This document shows positions 12,201 to 19,300 of a DNA stretch of 64,000 nt, piece after piece. Origin of the DNA: Sulfurospirillum deleyianum DSM 6946 (GTDB lineage: Bacteria; Campylobacterota; Campylobacteria; Campylobacterales; Sulfurospirillaceae); contig NC_013512.1 of NCBI RefSeq assembly GCF_000024885.1, positions 992,001 through 1,056,000 of the forward strand, written 5' to 3'. The notes below the pieces were generated by a model. It saw only the letters and a list, made by a program, of their open reading frames with translations, did not search any database and was not told where the DNA came from. A program made the position numbers and the translations under genes. Positions within the stretch are counted from its first letter, which is position 1; each line of letters begins with the position of its first letter.

Positions 12201-15200
12201 CCATCACTAAATGTCAAGTTTTCAATACGATTATTAGTATTGAACCAATCTTTGAGAACGATCTTATCGCTCAATTCATCGAAGCTTTTTCCTTCTTCTT
12301 TTAAGGCAACAATAAGATCATTACTAGTGGCAGAGGCTTTAACGATAATATCATCTGTGGTAATGCCTTCTCCAAAGCTGAGTGTATCATTGCCCCCATT
12401 TCCTTGAATCGTATAATTGGTATTCCAATAATATGGAGCATAACGGTAGTCATCAGTAATAGTATCGCTTCCATCTCCACGGTTAAAGACATAGGTGTCA
12501 TTTCCGGCTCCTCCTTGGAGGTTATCAGCGCCTAGTCCACCAGTTATCGTATCATTGCCTGCATCAGCATAGATAGTATCGGCATTGTCTGTACCTTTAA
12601 TGGTGTCGTTATTGACCGTACCATAGACAAGCCCTTCTTGTAACATTTGAGTATAGATATCTTCTTCATTATAAGACGTTCCATCAGCAAACAAAAATGT
12701 TTTAATGCTACCACTTTGGCTATACCAATTTTGTAATGTAACCACATCACTTAGTTCATCAAAGCTTTTCCCCTCTTCTTGTAATGCGACGATAAGGTCA
12801 TTGCCATTTTTCTTGAAGACTAAATCACTGGCGATGATTCCTGTACCAAAGCTAAGCACATTTTCACCACTGGTGTCGATGATGGTATCTTTACCATCGC
12901 CTTTTCCAAAGATGTAGGTGTCGTTCCCCTCACCGCCTTGGAGCATGTCATTATCACTTCCACCTTCTAGCGTATCGTTTCCTGCTTCGCCATAAAGGGC
13001 ATCTGCACCAACTCCGCCTTTAAGGAGATCATTTCCAGCTCCGCCTTTTAAGGTATCATTACCATCTCCTCCATCTACGGTATCATTACCACCTAACGTT
13101 TGAGCGACATCATTACCAAGACCTAAAGAGAGTGTAACATCACTTGTACTGTCTAGTAAATGCACAGTATCGGCATTTTCAGTGCCTTGTAGATTAACAA
13201 CATCATTGGCGGATAAAACTGTGCCATCATTAAAGGTAAAGGTATCTATGCGACTTGCATCGCTAAACCAGTTGGTTAGAGTGAGTTTATTGGAAAGCTC
13301 AGAAAAGCTTTTTCCCTCTTCTTTTAAAGCGATGACAAGATTATTGTTACTTGAGGAAGCTTGCACGATGATGTCATCGCTACTGATACCTTCACCAAAC
13401 ACTAAGCCTATATTATTGAGGCTTGACAACGTTAAAGAGCCAAAATTATCTTCAACTTTATACACTCGTTGCCCATCAATAACTTGTGTATTAAGAAGTC
13501 CATTAAGATTATACGTTCCCTCTTCAAGCTGTAATGTCTCAATAGCACCACTGCCAACACCATTTTTGATGGTAATTGAACCATTCACAACCGTTGCATC
13601 GTTCACATCGAGTATATCAATGATGACATCATTGCCACTCGTGCGGAAGTTTAGATCTGAGAGTACGATGCCCCTTAAGGAGAGAACATCCGTTGTAGCC
13701 CCTATATTGCCACTATCGATAATCGTATCGTATCCATCGCCGTAGTTATAGACATAGGTACTGTTACGTGCTGTACCGATGAGGGTGTCATTGCCTTTGC
13801 CTCCTTCTAAGATATCATGTCCGTAATTACTATCGGAAGTTGAACTGCCAGCGACAATATAGTCATTGCCATCTCCTCCACGTAAAACATCGTTATTGTC
13901 TCTACCGTAGATAACATCATCTCCCGCACCACCGTCGATGACATCTTTACCACTACTGCCATAAAGCGTATCGTTACCTTCTCCTCCATAGATGTAACCT
14001 GATCCTGAGATAGTATCGTTCCCACTACTCCCTTCTTGCACATCACCATACGTTCCCACCACTTCCCCCAAAGCGTTGATGCTATAATTAATGCCATTGG
14101 TACTCAATGCTGTTTTCAAGGTTGTGTCTAAAAGCAGTGTGTCATTAAAACCCTCTAAAGTATCTAACCCATAACGATAGACCATGGTGGAGAGCAGTAA
14201 GGTGGAAAGTGTGTCACTCGGTGTAGTGGTAAGTGTGGTTTGAAGATTGGTGATGAGTTCATCTTTACTTAAAGATTCACCGTACAGGGCATCACTGAGG
14301 AAGGCTATCATTTGGGAATATTGAAGCTCTTTATAGGCTTCATTCATCGCCACACTGGCTTCAGTTCCTATAACATCAGATGTCGTTACTCCATCGGCAA
14401 CCATACTAAAGCTTTTTCCTGCAAAGGCTTCTAAGATGGCAACATCTCTGGCATAGGCATAGACTTCTTTGACATAAATGGCAGAAGCATTCGCATAGTT
14501 ATGGTTTAAGATAGACTGTGTCCCTCTAGTGGCAGTGGCACTGATGGTATCAGCTCCACTCCAACGTGCTACCATATCTTTAAACGCACTACTAAAATTT
14601 GAAAAACTCATGGAAGAGGCATTGGTAAGAAGGTTGGTGACTTTGGCTTCTAGAACAGTGTCATCATTCATAGCATCTCTTAGGTCTTTGACTCTGCCAC
14701 TGCCTTCGATGGTTGGAAGTGCCGCAACGCTTTCTTTGATGGGTGTGGTGTAGTCATAGGTGGTATCGGATTTGTTTTGGTAGAACCAGACATCATTGAT
14801 GGTTTTTGTTTGTCCATCTTGGGTAAAGGTAGAGGTATCACTGATGGTATTGTAAGCTTCTGACGTAGAAGTTTCTGTAGCGTTTAGGTTAATGGAGGTG
14901 ATGTTAAGTTCTTGAAGTGTTTTGAGTTCATCTGTTGTGCTAATGCCATCACTGTTGGAGTCTATCCAGACTTTAAGATGGGAGTAGATGCTGTCTTTAC
15001 TATCTATGACATTATCTTTGTTAAGGTCGTATTGGCTTAGGGCTTCAAAGCCATCTTTGGCAGTGGTTCCATTGGAAAGTTTAGTGTTATTCCCAAAGAG
15101 TTCGCCTCCGTTGGTGACTTTACCATCATTGTTTAGATCTAGGGTTAAGAGTCCATCACTGCTTTCAGCCCATGATGTTCGCTCTTTAAAGCCATCACCG

Positions 15201-17647
15201 TCCATATCGAAGTAAGTCTTAGTTTGGGCTATGAAGGTAGAAGTGGTTCCATTTCCATTTAGGTCTAGGACGAGTGGGGAGGAGAAGTTCTCGTTATGGC
15301 CTTCACCTGCGGAGGTTTCGGGGAGGATGTCATCGGTGTTTGGATTTTCTTCATCTTCATCGTCTTTATCTTCAAGGTGGATGCCTAAAGAATCAGCACT
15401 TTTGGAGTAGTTATCTATGATTATGGTTCCAACTCCATTGGTAAAGGTGAGTGTTCCACCACTTAAGCTGTAACTTCCTCCATCACCTTCATAGGTTCCT
15501 GTATCTTTATTAAATGTTCCACCACTGAGCATATTGCCTTCAAAGCTGACACGTCCACTTCCATCACTATCAGAGATGGTATCGCCGTTGCCTGCTAGGT
15601 AGGTGTCGTAGTCGTCTCCTCCCATGAGGGTGTCTTGACCAATACCTCCATATAGGCTATCATCCCCTTCTCCACCTATGAGGGTATCATCTCCACTACC
15701 ACCCCATAAGGTATCATCATCATTGCCACCATCTAACGTATCATTGCCACTTCCACCATGCAATTTATCATTACCGTCTTCTCCACTGAGATAATTTGTT
15801 GTTCCATCATCTATATGCGTTCCATCATCTGCATCCATAGCGAACATTTTATTACCTGCAAAAAGAACATCATCATCGTCTCCGCCATATACAATATCAT
15901 TTCCTGCGCCACCTTCGATGATATCACTATCATTTCCACCATAAACAACATCATCTCCACCATAAGCCTTGATAGTATCGCTATCACTAAAGAGTGAAGA
16001 ATTATTGCCTTGATTGGCTTTTTCATCACCATAGATTGTATCGTTACCGTCACTACCATAAATTTTATCTTTCCCTAGACCTCCTACGATATAATCTCCT
16101 GATGTATCGGCATGAGAAGTGGCACTATTAGCATATAAGGTATCATCATTTCCTCCACCATAGATGGTATCACTTCCACCTCTACCCTCTACATAGTCTT
16201 CTTCGCTGTATTCACTTGGATCGGATGAAGAATCACTATCAGCATAGATGACATCTTTACCTGCACTACCGTAAATTGTATCACTGCCATCACCGGCATA
16301 GACGGTATTGGTGGTGGATTCAGTTTCATTATCTACTTTGTTTCCGTCTAAATTGATATTAGTATAGATGGTGTCGTTACCCATGCCTGTTGTGATGGTG
16401 TCACTTCCTAAACCACCTTCCACATAGTTGTCGGCACGACTTTTTGCGGTGATGATATTGTCTTTATCGCTACCATAGAAAGTTAGTTGTCCGTAAGTTT
16501 TACCGTAAACTGGGGCGTATTCGTAGTTAGTATCAACAAAGACTGTACGGGAATAATTTCCTGGACTTTGTTCGTTAGTTTGTCCGATGCCGATACCTGT
16601 TTTTTGGTCGTAGTAGTAGCGACCTTCGTTGTCATCATTAATGACTTTATAAAGCATTGTTATTCTATCTTCTATATGATTATCCGAATAGGTGTTTAAA
16701 TCTTTGATTTGAAAGTTTTCCAATCTTGAATCATTTTTAAATACATAGGGTTCTAGTTCAAACACGGCAAATTGTGCATCTTTGTTGCCTGCTTTCATCT
16801 CACTTTCAATCAAAGCTTGCGTGGTGTTTTTGGAGAGGTAGTTTAGTTGTAATGGAAAACCATCCGTATTATCAGAAAATACCATTTTTAAATCATTCGG
16901 ATGCACAGGAAGATACTTTAATAGCTCCTCAAACTCACCGTTTTTTACTAAAATTTCCGAAGAGGATTTGTCAAATGTAAACATATTTTCTTTAAACGTA
17001 AAACTAAATGGATGAATTGAATGAGTAGATGTAAATTTAAAAGGCATATTGTTGTTGACATAATATGCCATACCCACATCATGATAATCCCAATAATCTC
17101 GTATTGCATACTCAAACTGTGAATTAGTCGTCATAGCCGTCATTCCACTGTTTATATCATACGTGAAAAAGACGTTTGAACCCAGATATTTATCGGCGAT
17201 ATCAGGTATCCAAGAGCCTACATAGTTCCCCGCAAAAAAACCGACTGCCGCCAAACCGACACCTACGGCAATTCCCGTGCCAAATGTACCTACTAACACT
17301 GCAACACCAACGGCACCTAAAGCCGCGACAATACCGTCGGCAATATCGTCGATGTTTTCATGGCTAGCAATTTCATTGGTAGTTAAGTCAATTGCAAAAG
17401 AAGTTCCATTACTGGTTAACGTATATGTTTTTTCGGCTATAGGAGCCAACTTAGAGGCTTTGGTAGCTGCTTCTAACATCATCCCAATCACAAGCCTTGT
17501 AAAATCAGCAATATTAACATTGCTTTCACCATCTAAAAGGGTACTGCCTGATTCTGAAAGTGAGCGTCGTACTGCTTCTTCAACTTGAGCTGCAAAGGTT
17601 TCATTGTAATTTACTCTCTCTACGTAAGGTTTAAGTTCATTTGCCAT
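3251..17647 (-). CDS. Giant RTX exoprotein with N-terminal toxin-like domain (4798 aa)
   Basis: Secreted Ca-binding repeat protein, the only full-length effector of the locus. Residues 1-400 are non-RTX, with a Gly-rich hydrophobic stretch at about 101-146 (GIAVGVGLAAVGFFAGNYVG) that could insert into membranes. RTX nonapeptides of GGxGxDxL type start near residue 406. An EF-hand-like segment (SPLVLDLNGNG, then DxDxDG loops) lies near 790-900. Tandem blocks combining RTX repeats with FSDGTTLSTNDI motifs fill about 1200-2370. A degenerate GDGNNTI region spans about 2377-3000, more RTX follows, then cadherin/VCBS-like domains (about 4030-4320) and a final RTX block. The last ~100 residues presumably hold the type I signal. 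The start ATG has AAAGGATAAACG before it and overlaps the upstream ankyrin gene by 11 nt. It could also be read as an adhesin; the toxin reading rests on the cassette context. Confidence 0.9.
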   Translation of the reverse strand: MANELKPYVERVNYNETFAAQVEEAVRRSLSESGSTLLDGESNVNIADFTRLVIGMMLEAATKASKLAPIAEKTYTLTSNGTSFAIDLTTNEIASHENIDDIADGIVAALGAVGVAVLVGTFGTGIAVGVGLAAVGFFAGNYVGSWIPDIADKYLGSNVFFTYDINSGMTAMTTNSQFEYAIRDYWDYHDVGMAYYVNNNMPFKFTSTHSIHPFSFTFKENMFTFDKSSSEILVKNGEFEELLKYLPVHPNDLKMVFSDNTDGFPLQLNYLSKNTTQALIESEMKAGNKDAQFAVFELEPYVFKNDSRLENFQIKDLNTYSDNHIEDRITMLYKVINDDNEGRYYYDQKTGIGIGQTNEQSPGNYSRTVFVDTNYEYAPVYGKTYGQLTFYGSDKDNIITAKSRADNYVEGGLGSDTITTGMGNDTIYTNINLDGNKVDNETESTTNTVYAGDGSDTIYGSAGKDVIYADSDSSSDPSEYSEEDYVEGRGGSDTIYGGGNDDTLYANSATSHADTSGDYIVGGLGKDKIYGSDGNDTIYGDEKANQGNNSSLFSDSDTIKAYGGDDVVYGGNDSDIIEGGAGNDIVYGGDDDDVLFAGNKMFAMDADDGTHIDDGTTNYLSGEDGNDKLHGGSGNDTLDGGNDDDTLWGGSGDDTLIGGEGDDSLYGGIGQDTLMGGDDYDTYLAGNGDTISDSDGSGRVSFEGNMLSGGTFNKDTGTYEGDGGSYSLSGGTLTFTNGVGTIIIDNYSKSADSLGIHLEDKDDEDEENPNTDDILPETSAGEGHNENFSSPLVLDLNGNGTTSTFIAQTKTYFDMDGDGFKERTSWAESSDGLLTLDLNNDGKVTNGGELFGNNTKLSNGTTAKDGFEALSQYDLNKDNVIDSKDSIYSHLKVWIDSNSDGISTTDELKTLQELNITSINLNATETSTSEAYNTISDTSTFTQDGQTKTINDVWFYQNKSDTTYDYTTPIKESVAALPTIEGSGRVKDLRDAMNDDTVLEAKVTNLLTNASSMSFSNFSSAFKDMVARWSGADTISATATRGTQSILNHNYANASAIYVKEVYAYARDVAILEAFAGKSFSMVADGVTTSDVIGTEASVAMNEAYKELQYSQMIAFLSDALYGESLSKDELITNLQTTLTTTPSDTLSTLLLSTMVYRYGLDTLEGFNDTLLLDTTLKTALSTNGINYSINALGEVVGTYGDVQEGSSGNDTISGSGYIYGGEGNDTLYGSSGKDVIDGGAGDDVIYGRDNNDVLRGGDGNDYIVAGSSTSDSNYGHDILEGGKGNDTLIGTARNSTYVYNYGDGYDTIIDSGNIGATTDVLSLRGIVLSDLNFRTSGNDVIIDILDVNDATVVNGSITIKNGVGSGAIETLQLEEGTYNLNGLLNTQVIDGQRVYKVEDNFGSLTLSSLNNIGLVFGEGISSDDIIVQASSSNNNLVIALKEEGKSFSELSNKLTLTNWFSDASRIDTFTFNDGTVLSANDVVNLQGTENADTVHLLDSTSDVTLSLGLGNDVAQTLGGNDTVDGGDGNDTLKGGAGNDLLKGGVGADALYGEAGNDTLEGGSDNDMLQGGEGNDTYIFGKGDGKDTIIDTSGENVLSFGTGIIASDLVFKKNGNDLIVALQEEGKSFDELSDVVTLQNWYSQSGSIKTFLFADGTSYNEEDIYTQMLQEGLVYGTVNNDTIKGTDNADTIYADAGNDTITGGLGADNLQGGAGNDTYVFNRGDGSDTITDDYRYAPYYWNTNYTIQGNGGNDTLSFGEGITTDDIIVKASATSNDLIVALKEEGKSFDELSDKIVLKDWFNTNNRIENLTFSDGTTLSTNDIVNLQGTVDADTVHLLDSTSDITLSMQEGDDVVQTSGGSDTIDGGLGDDTINSGAGNDTLLGNEGNDVLYGEAGNDVLNGGKGADNLQGGAGNDTYIFKRGDGSDTIYDDSRYTPYYWYPSYVIQQDGGNDTLSFGEGITSADIIVKASANSNDLIVALKEEGKSFSELTDKIVLKDWFSTNNRVESFTFSDGTTLSTNDIVNLQGTEDADTVHLMDTTSDVTISMQGGDDVVQTSGGNDIIDGGLGNDTLKGGAGNDTLLGAEGNDVLYGEKGDDVLLGGVGDDTLLGAEGNDILEGGMGSDVLQGGAGTDTYLYSKNSGTDTIIDTSGNDTLSFGEGIMSDDLIVKASTNSNDLIVALKEEGKSFDELSDKIVLKDWFNVNNRIETFSFSDGAILGAQDITNLQTATADGDYLRYTEANDVIEGKEGNDTLVGGDGDDVYLFGRGDGIDTIIDIAKDNDSIAFKAGISLDDIVVQVVGTRMIVALKEDGKIFEELSDKLILESVGSNDYGIEWLSFEDGTKIDPRSLILQYNGTENDDTIDLAYLQAINPEVTADTGIIIDAKEGYDRLILGDGNNTITNAEYITVGNGNNEIDASTNLGNIWVSAGEGDNQFAVNDLGGSSSMGNNISGNFGDGNNTFLLNSGDGGVQIESGDGENSFIISGDVDKVSLTVGDGNNTIYQDDTPDDDEGYFYGDEPFKVTTGDGDNEIRLSGKAQDHQITIGNGDNTIMIAQEPESYNYYRNSSWYRSTFIEGGDGNNTISVLSGDGYEEISLGDGENSIEFTSDLDNVTLDIGDGDNTITQLHTEDTDRDEGDDVSRGVMSARASVSAGSSYGDQVNVVLGDGDNKVNLSGKAQDHQISVGNGDNTITVAQEDESYNYKRTSSRTSIEAGNGNNTISVLSGDGYEQISVGDGENSIEFTSDLDSVTINVGDGNNTITQLQYGDDDEEDNSTESPRAYYYGDEEPIVALSNNSTYINLGEGSNQVSLGDSNDSVYYYGGEEMITGNNMIDVGAGNNNVSMFSDTDQTIITGSDTFSGYSGSSYIGLGNGNNDITVQNGQEVSLELGSGDNHITVIESSLDDAYFDGGNNTIEISNKQINDATHSLDFNGGMNNITVDGNGALLNVDGNGNNTISLTNEDDILVINGNYYNEGPVGYAKASGVSSHGTNHITAGEGSDMIASVGFSSDTYVFEKGDGVDRLYDMSGYDSIVFGEGITTSNISVSVLMETMGDIDVKNYADYISLDSDTTLASLVIRYGDNLEDQIILTDWYNTGRVESFVFSDGTRLSDHEIVGLLGSSESEMVVGTEGENTLEGRSGDDIVSAGEGDDIYVFGRGDGHDTFMETGGFDTIGFKEGITKADLILKSSGNNLVISIKEEGKTYDELQDSIAISNWFDESGRIERLSFSDGTTMELDEIFSAIDASGHVFYGTPDVDTMEGSDTSEVIMALESDDVINGNGGNDLLFGQEGNDTLDGGAGDDILYGGEGDDTYIVTPNSGNDTIFDSTGVDRLLFAEGISADDVNVYFEGNDLYVEIEGTTLKLQDWYKADNRIESFSFSDGTTLGVNDILAFMVSDGDDYARTLEEGGTLETLEGNDALVGGSGNDTLMGGKGDDYYDISFKGNDIALDSSGNDTLYFDASISPTNLKLTWQQGTHDLILSSDQFPDASVTLQGWYDEGNRIESFEFYDGTVWSVADIIDHLGTQNDDVYNGLEGVDNIINARGGDDIISTYESNDTLNGGTGSDALDAGGGDDVLNGEEGDDLLLGGAGNDTYLFNGNFGHDTIIDEANDHSDGGSADKIVFGTGIDASNLVFKTYLNDTNLYIGIKEGDTPFEALSNTITLTNWYDEANRIETISFGDGTEASIQELLTMALTNNGEIIKAYEEGGILVGTPQSDYLVGGSGTDEIYGREDDDTLLGNAGDDILVGEAGNDVLNGGLGNDTYGFGYGDGADVIHDVATESQSSFAFVIGNDGISRWQAVTTEYSVDAGNDTLYFAAGISSSDLVVSNSGKDLIIQLRGATDQVTIKDFYESNTRIENFTFSDGTILNATAIEALLFTQGNDTVIFKDNLNHSVSGLSGDDVITTSNGNDILEGGSGNDTLNGGLGDDVYVFGRGDGKDIIAEVGGNEWWQTNGGNDQILLTNGLTQNDIIVKKVGNDIVLGIKENGKSFEKFSDRITIKDAFSETGRIESIAFEDGSSILVEDVVILNQAPILDNETEELTLQDTRSITQTFTVTDPDGDTLNYTLKTAPLHGELIFNEEGSFTYSATDKFIGIDSAVVSIDDGNGGVVEQTLNFDLSVSAPTLETTSVALDEDTTLINSLHVNNPIGGELSYEIVEASGNGSFSLDTDGSYVYSPLANYNGLDTVTIKVTNEYGLSSIQTLNLNITPINDAPELTEDTLNYTLKNIRVAQGEVEATDIDGDTLNYTVTTQANHGVVSIDEEGNWSYKAEGSYNGSDSAIISIDDGNGGVVTQTLNFEIQGYIYEGEDLVIDESTGDDILVMDTLSKEDLNFMRSGEDLVITALNNHTITLKNYFVDVNAGVQKLVMADGDINLTRDVINEIKYGGYIAFDSKDHLVSGDDNYNWLIGHAGDDILLGSGGNDYISGGKENDLIVGGNGADNLQGNNGDDIIYGDNGNDQIYAGDGNDTLIGGTGADILFGENGDDTISGGSGNDTLYAGNGNDTLSGGTGDDQINGSYGSDTYLFNIGDGNDTIVDTSVYGSSDTDTIIFGEGITKENLQILRDSYDLVFKVNDIDSVRIKYWFSSTQNTLEQVTFNDGTTLGTSDINALAMTQGTSNSDWLFGIDALGDNIYGMGGNDRIYSYGGDDFLSGGSGNDFLEGGSGSDTYFFNQGDGNDTINEWASWNSSDVDEIKFAEGITKEDISFILSGTNLLIQYGQNDTIKVANTYNANAPIERMELSNGSYLSNNDISLIIQEMSAYASEKGISLSSNDTVRNNAELMQIVSSGWHNA

Positions 17648-18833
17648 CGTTTATCCTTTGTGTTGTATTTGTATCTTTGGTGTATTTTTTGAAAACTTTG
17701 ATGAGTTCGGTGTAGTCTTTTTGAATTTTCCACCTTGGGTCATTATCATTTTTCATTTGTTGCGTACCTCTCATGTCTCGCTCCATTAACTCTATCCATG
17801 TACTTTCTTGACCGAAATTTTGTCGTTTTTCGTTTGCACTTATACACTGATACTTTAATAAAATGTCAGCAACTTCTGGAAGATTATAGTTGTGAACAAA
17901 TTTTGCTATGTTATCTCCCCAAGCATCTTTCTTATACACCGTCCCCCCACCAACATAGTTTTTAAGGTAAGTATTTTCTATGCTTTCAGGGCATGTACCG
18001 CCGTGTTCAAATAAAAAGTCAAGTACCTTAGTAGCGTTATTTTCTATAGCGTAAACCAGAGGTGTTTTAGTAAAGATGTCAGGCTTATGCAGTAGCTTTG
18101 TCGTGCACTGTTTTTCAAGGTAGGTAAGCGTATCTCTATCATCAAGAAAAGCACTGTAGTGAAACACTGTTCTATCGCCGATAAAGTTGCTATCACATAG
18201 ACTTTTGTTAGCATCAAGAATTGTTTCAACTTTTAGGGTATCTTTGCTTGTCAGGGCTCGATAAAGTGGAATAAGTGTTGTATTTGTCTCTGATTTATTG
18301 ATGGGATAAGTATGTTTTTTATCCACCATTGCCAAATGCTCCATATCACATTCTTTTGCATATTTGCGAAAGTAGAGATACACCTCTTTGTTTTTAAACT
18401 TATCGTTTAATTGTTTGACATCAATGACTGCTTTGATGGTGTTTGCGCCTTGTAAAGGTACTTTAAAAAGCTCTAATGCGACATTGGTTGTTTCCGATGT
18501 AATACGACCTGGGCTAAACCCGTGTTGGAGTCTGGAGTTATTGTCAATGACTATTTTTTTAAGCTCTTTTCCCCCTTGGTCAAAAAGCGTAACTTCAAAC
18601 TGCGAGTGTTGAAACGTATAAGCTTCAAACATCGCTGAGTCAAAAAGCTTATCTTTTGAGTAAAAGCCAACTTCATAGCATCCATTGTGAAGGTTTTTTT
18701 CAAGAGTATATGTTTGATGCTCATTGAGTAAAATACCTTTTGAAACATCGAAATAACTTGATGAAAAAAAGAGTTTCACTCCAATGGTTATAAAAAACAC
18801 AATGATAAATATAGCAAATGCTTTCTTTTTCAC
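17637..18833 (-). CDS. Membrane-anchored ankyrin-repeat protein, probable immunity protein of the giant RTX effector
   Basis: A 398-residue protein with one N-terminal membrane helix (about residues 5-24, FAIFIIVFFITIGVKLFF), a beta-rich domain to about 180, and degenerate ankyrin repeats at about 190-330 (for example TPLVYAIENNATKVLDFLFEHG). The bulk would face the periplasm. The start is GTG at 18833, overlapping the stop of the short leader ORF (GTGA). The 3' end overlaps the start of the 4798-aa effector, the tightest coupling in the locus. A close architectural twin at 19301-20539 precedes another effector N-terminus related to the giant's. The immunity role is inferred from position, anchoring and pairing; no direct functional motif is visible. 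Confidence 0.72.
   Translation of the reverse strand: MKKKAFAIFIIVFFITIGVKLFFSSSYFDVSKGILLNEHQTYTLEKNLHNGCYEVGFYSKDKLFDSAMFEAYTFQHSQFEVTLFDQGGKELKKIVIDNNSRLQHGFSPGRITSETTNVALELFKVPLQGANTIKAVIDVKQLNDKFKNKEVYLYFRKYAKECDMEHLAMVDKKHTYPINKSETNTTLIPLYRALTSKDTLKVETILDANKSLCDSNFIGDRTVFHYSAFLDDRDTLTYLEKQCTTKLLHKPDIFTKTPLVYAIENNATKVLDFLFEHGGTCPESIENTYLKNYVGGGTVYKKDAWGDNIAKFVHNYNLPEVADILLKYQCISANEKRQNFGQESTWIELMERDMRGTQQMKNDNDPRWKIQKDYTELIKVFKKYTKDTNTTQRINDGK
17655..17678 (-). repeat. Seventh copy of the cassette-start (RBS) block, ahead of the giant gene
   Basis: The 24 nt just upstream of the giant effector's start match, with a single mismatch, the RBS block that opens the leader repeats at 18875-18932 and 20701-20758. 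Here the block lies inside the 3' end of the ankyrin gene and lacks the ACATGT palindrome. It contains the AAAGG that serves as the ribosome-binding site. Confidence 0.7.
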
Positions 18834-18904
18834 TTTTCTTCTCTCCTTTTTTTCTTTACATGTAAAGCTCGTTTTAGCTCATGCCACCTTGATTTCTTCC
18901 CCAC
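18830..18904 (-). CDS. Cassette leader mini-ORF, copy A (24 aa)
   Basis: Short ORF starting at GTG after AAAGGGG, reading VGKKSRWHELK and then a basic tail. Its TGA overlaps the GTG start of the 398-aa ankyrin gene (GTGA). It lies on a ~58-bp repeat (18875-18932) that recurs six times, each time just before the first gene of a cassette. The conserved part is G-[KQ]-[KR]-x-x-W-[HR]-E-L. A palindrome at 18854-18867 falls inside this ORF and encodes LHVK. Whether the peptide matters, or only its translation (coupling), is open. Confidence 0.6.
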   Translation of the reverse strand: MGKKSRWHELKRALHVKKKRREEK

Positions 18905-18962
18905 GTTGTGCCCCTTTGTGTTGAATTTGTATCTTTACATGTAAAGAGGTTTTGTGTAGCAA

Positions 18963-19286
18963 TTAAAGTAGCCTGTCCCTTTTTTCCCCGGCTATACCTG
19001 CAGCAGAAAAAGATCTGATCCAATCATCTATTTCGCCTCCACCACTTGAACTAATCAGGTTTGTCGTACCGTCAATAATAAGGGATTTTCCATTGGCGTA
19101 AACTTTAACGATTTTGGCTTCAGTATTTAAAAGCATCGAAGCAAATAAAACTGCATAATCTGCCAAGTTTGCATCACCACTCAAACCATCAGGAAAGAGT
19201 GTTTTTAGCTGATTCTCAATACTTTCCTTGACTGTTGGGTCATACCCTATTGTTACACCTGAACTACTGAATTCTGCTGTTGCCAT
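18963..19286 (-). pseudogene. RTX effector reduced to its N-terminal domain (107 aa), cut by a REP-like sequence
   Basis: Residues 1-100 resemble residues 35-150 of the giant effector in layout (an LxGxxNxADY/F block, a following long helix, and IDGTTNLISS against IDLTTNEIAS). The frame then meets a GGGACAGGCTACTTT sequence and stops (ending EKRDRLL). The ATG at 19286 has a good AAAGGAG site. It directly follows the 412-aa ankyrin gene, so the order immunity then effector repeats that of the active pair. All RTX repeats and the export signal are gone, so it should not be secreted alone. Confidence 0.7.
18965..18986 (-). repeat. REP-like element GGGACAGGCTACTTT, copy A
   Basis: Minus-strand AAAAAAGGGACAGGCTACTTTAA. 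The same core occurs at 31387-31411 and 41092-41111, and a partial one (AAAGGGGACAG) at 41265. Each copy sits at a gene breakpoint. Similar GGGGACAG sequences are common near REP-associated (Y1) transposases in other bacteria; no such transposase is visible in this window. Confidence 0.6.
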
Positions 19287-19300
19287 GTTTTCTCCTTTTT

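Noticed and set aside
11200-13100. Regular short repeats that look like a CRISPR array or satellite DNA
   Set aside because: They keep the reading frame and encode RTX nonapeptides; there are no spacers or cas genes.
13182-13745. 187-codon open frame on the plus strand opposite the giant RTX gene, and many similar ones
   Set aside because: Repeats of Gly-Asp-Asn codons leave long open frames on the opposite strand; their Ser/Pro/Leu-rich products follow the repeat period and have no RBS.
3251-17647. LapA-type biofilm adhesin as first choice for the giant protein
   Set aside because: No N-terminal retention module or di-alanine site is visible, and the coupled immunity-like gene fits a toxin better; adhesin function is not excluded.
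18854-18867. ACATGT palindromes as transcription terminators
   Set aside because: The arms are short and A/T-rich with no U-run, and many copies lie inside essential genes.
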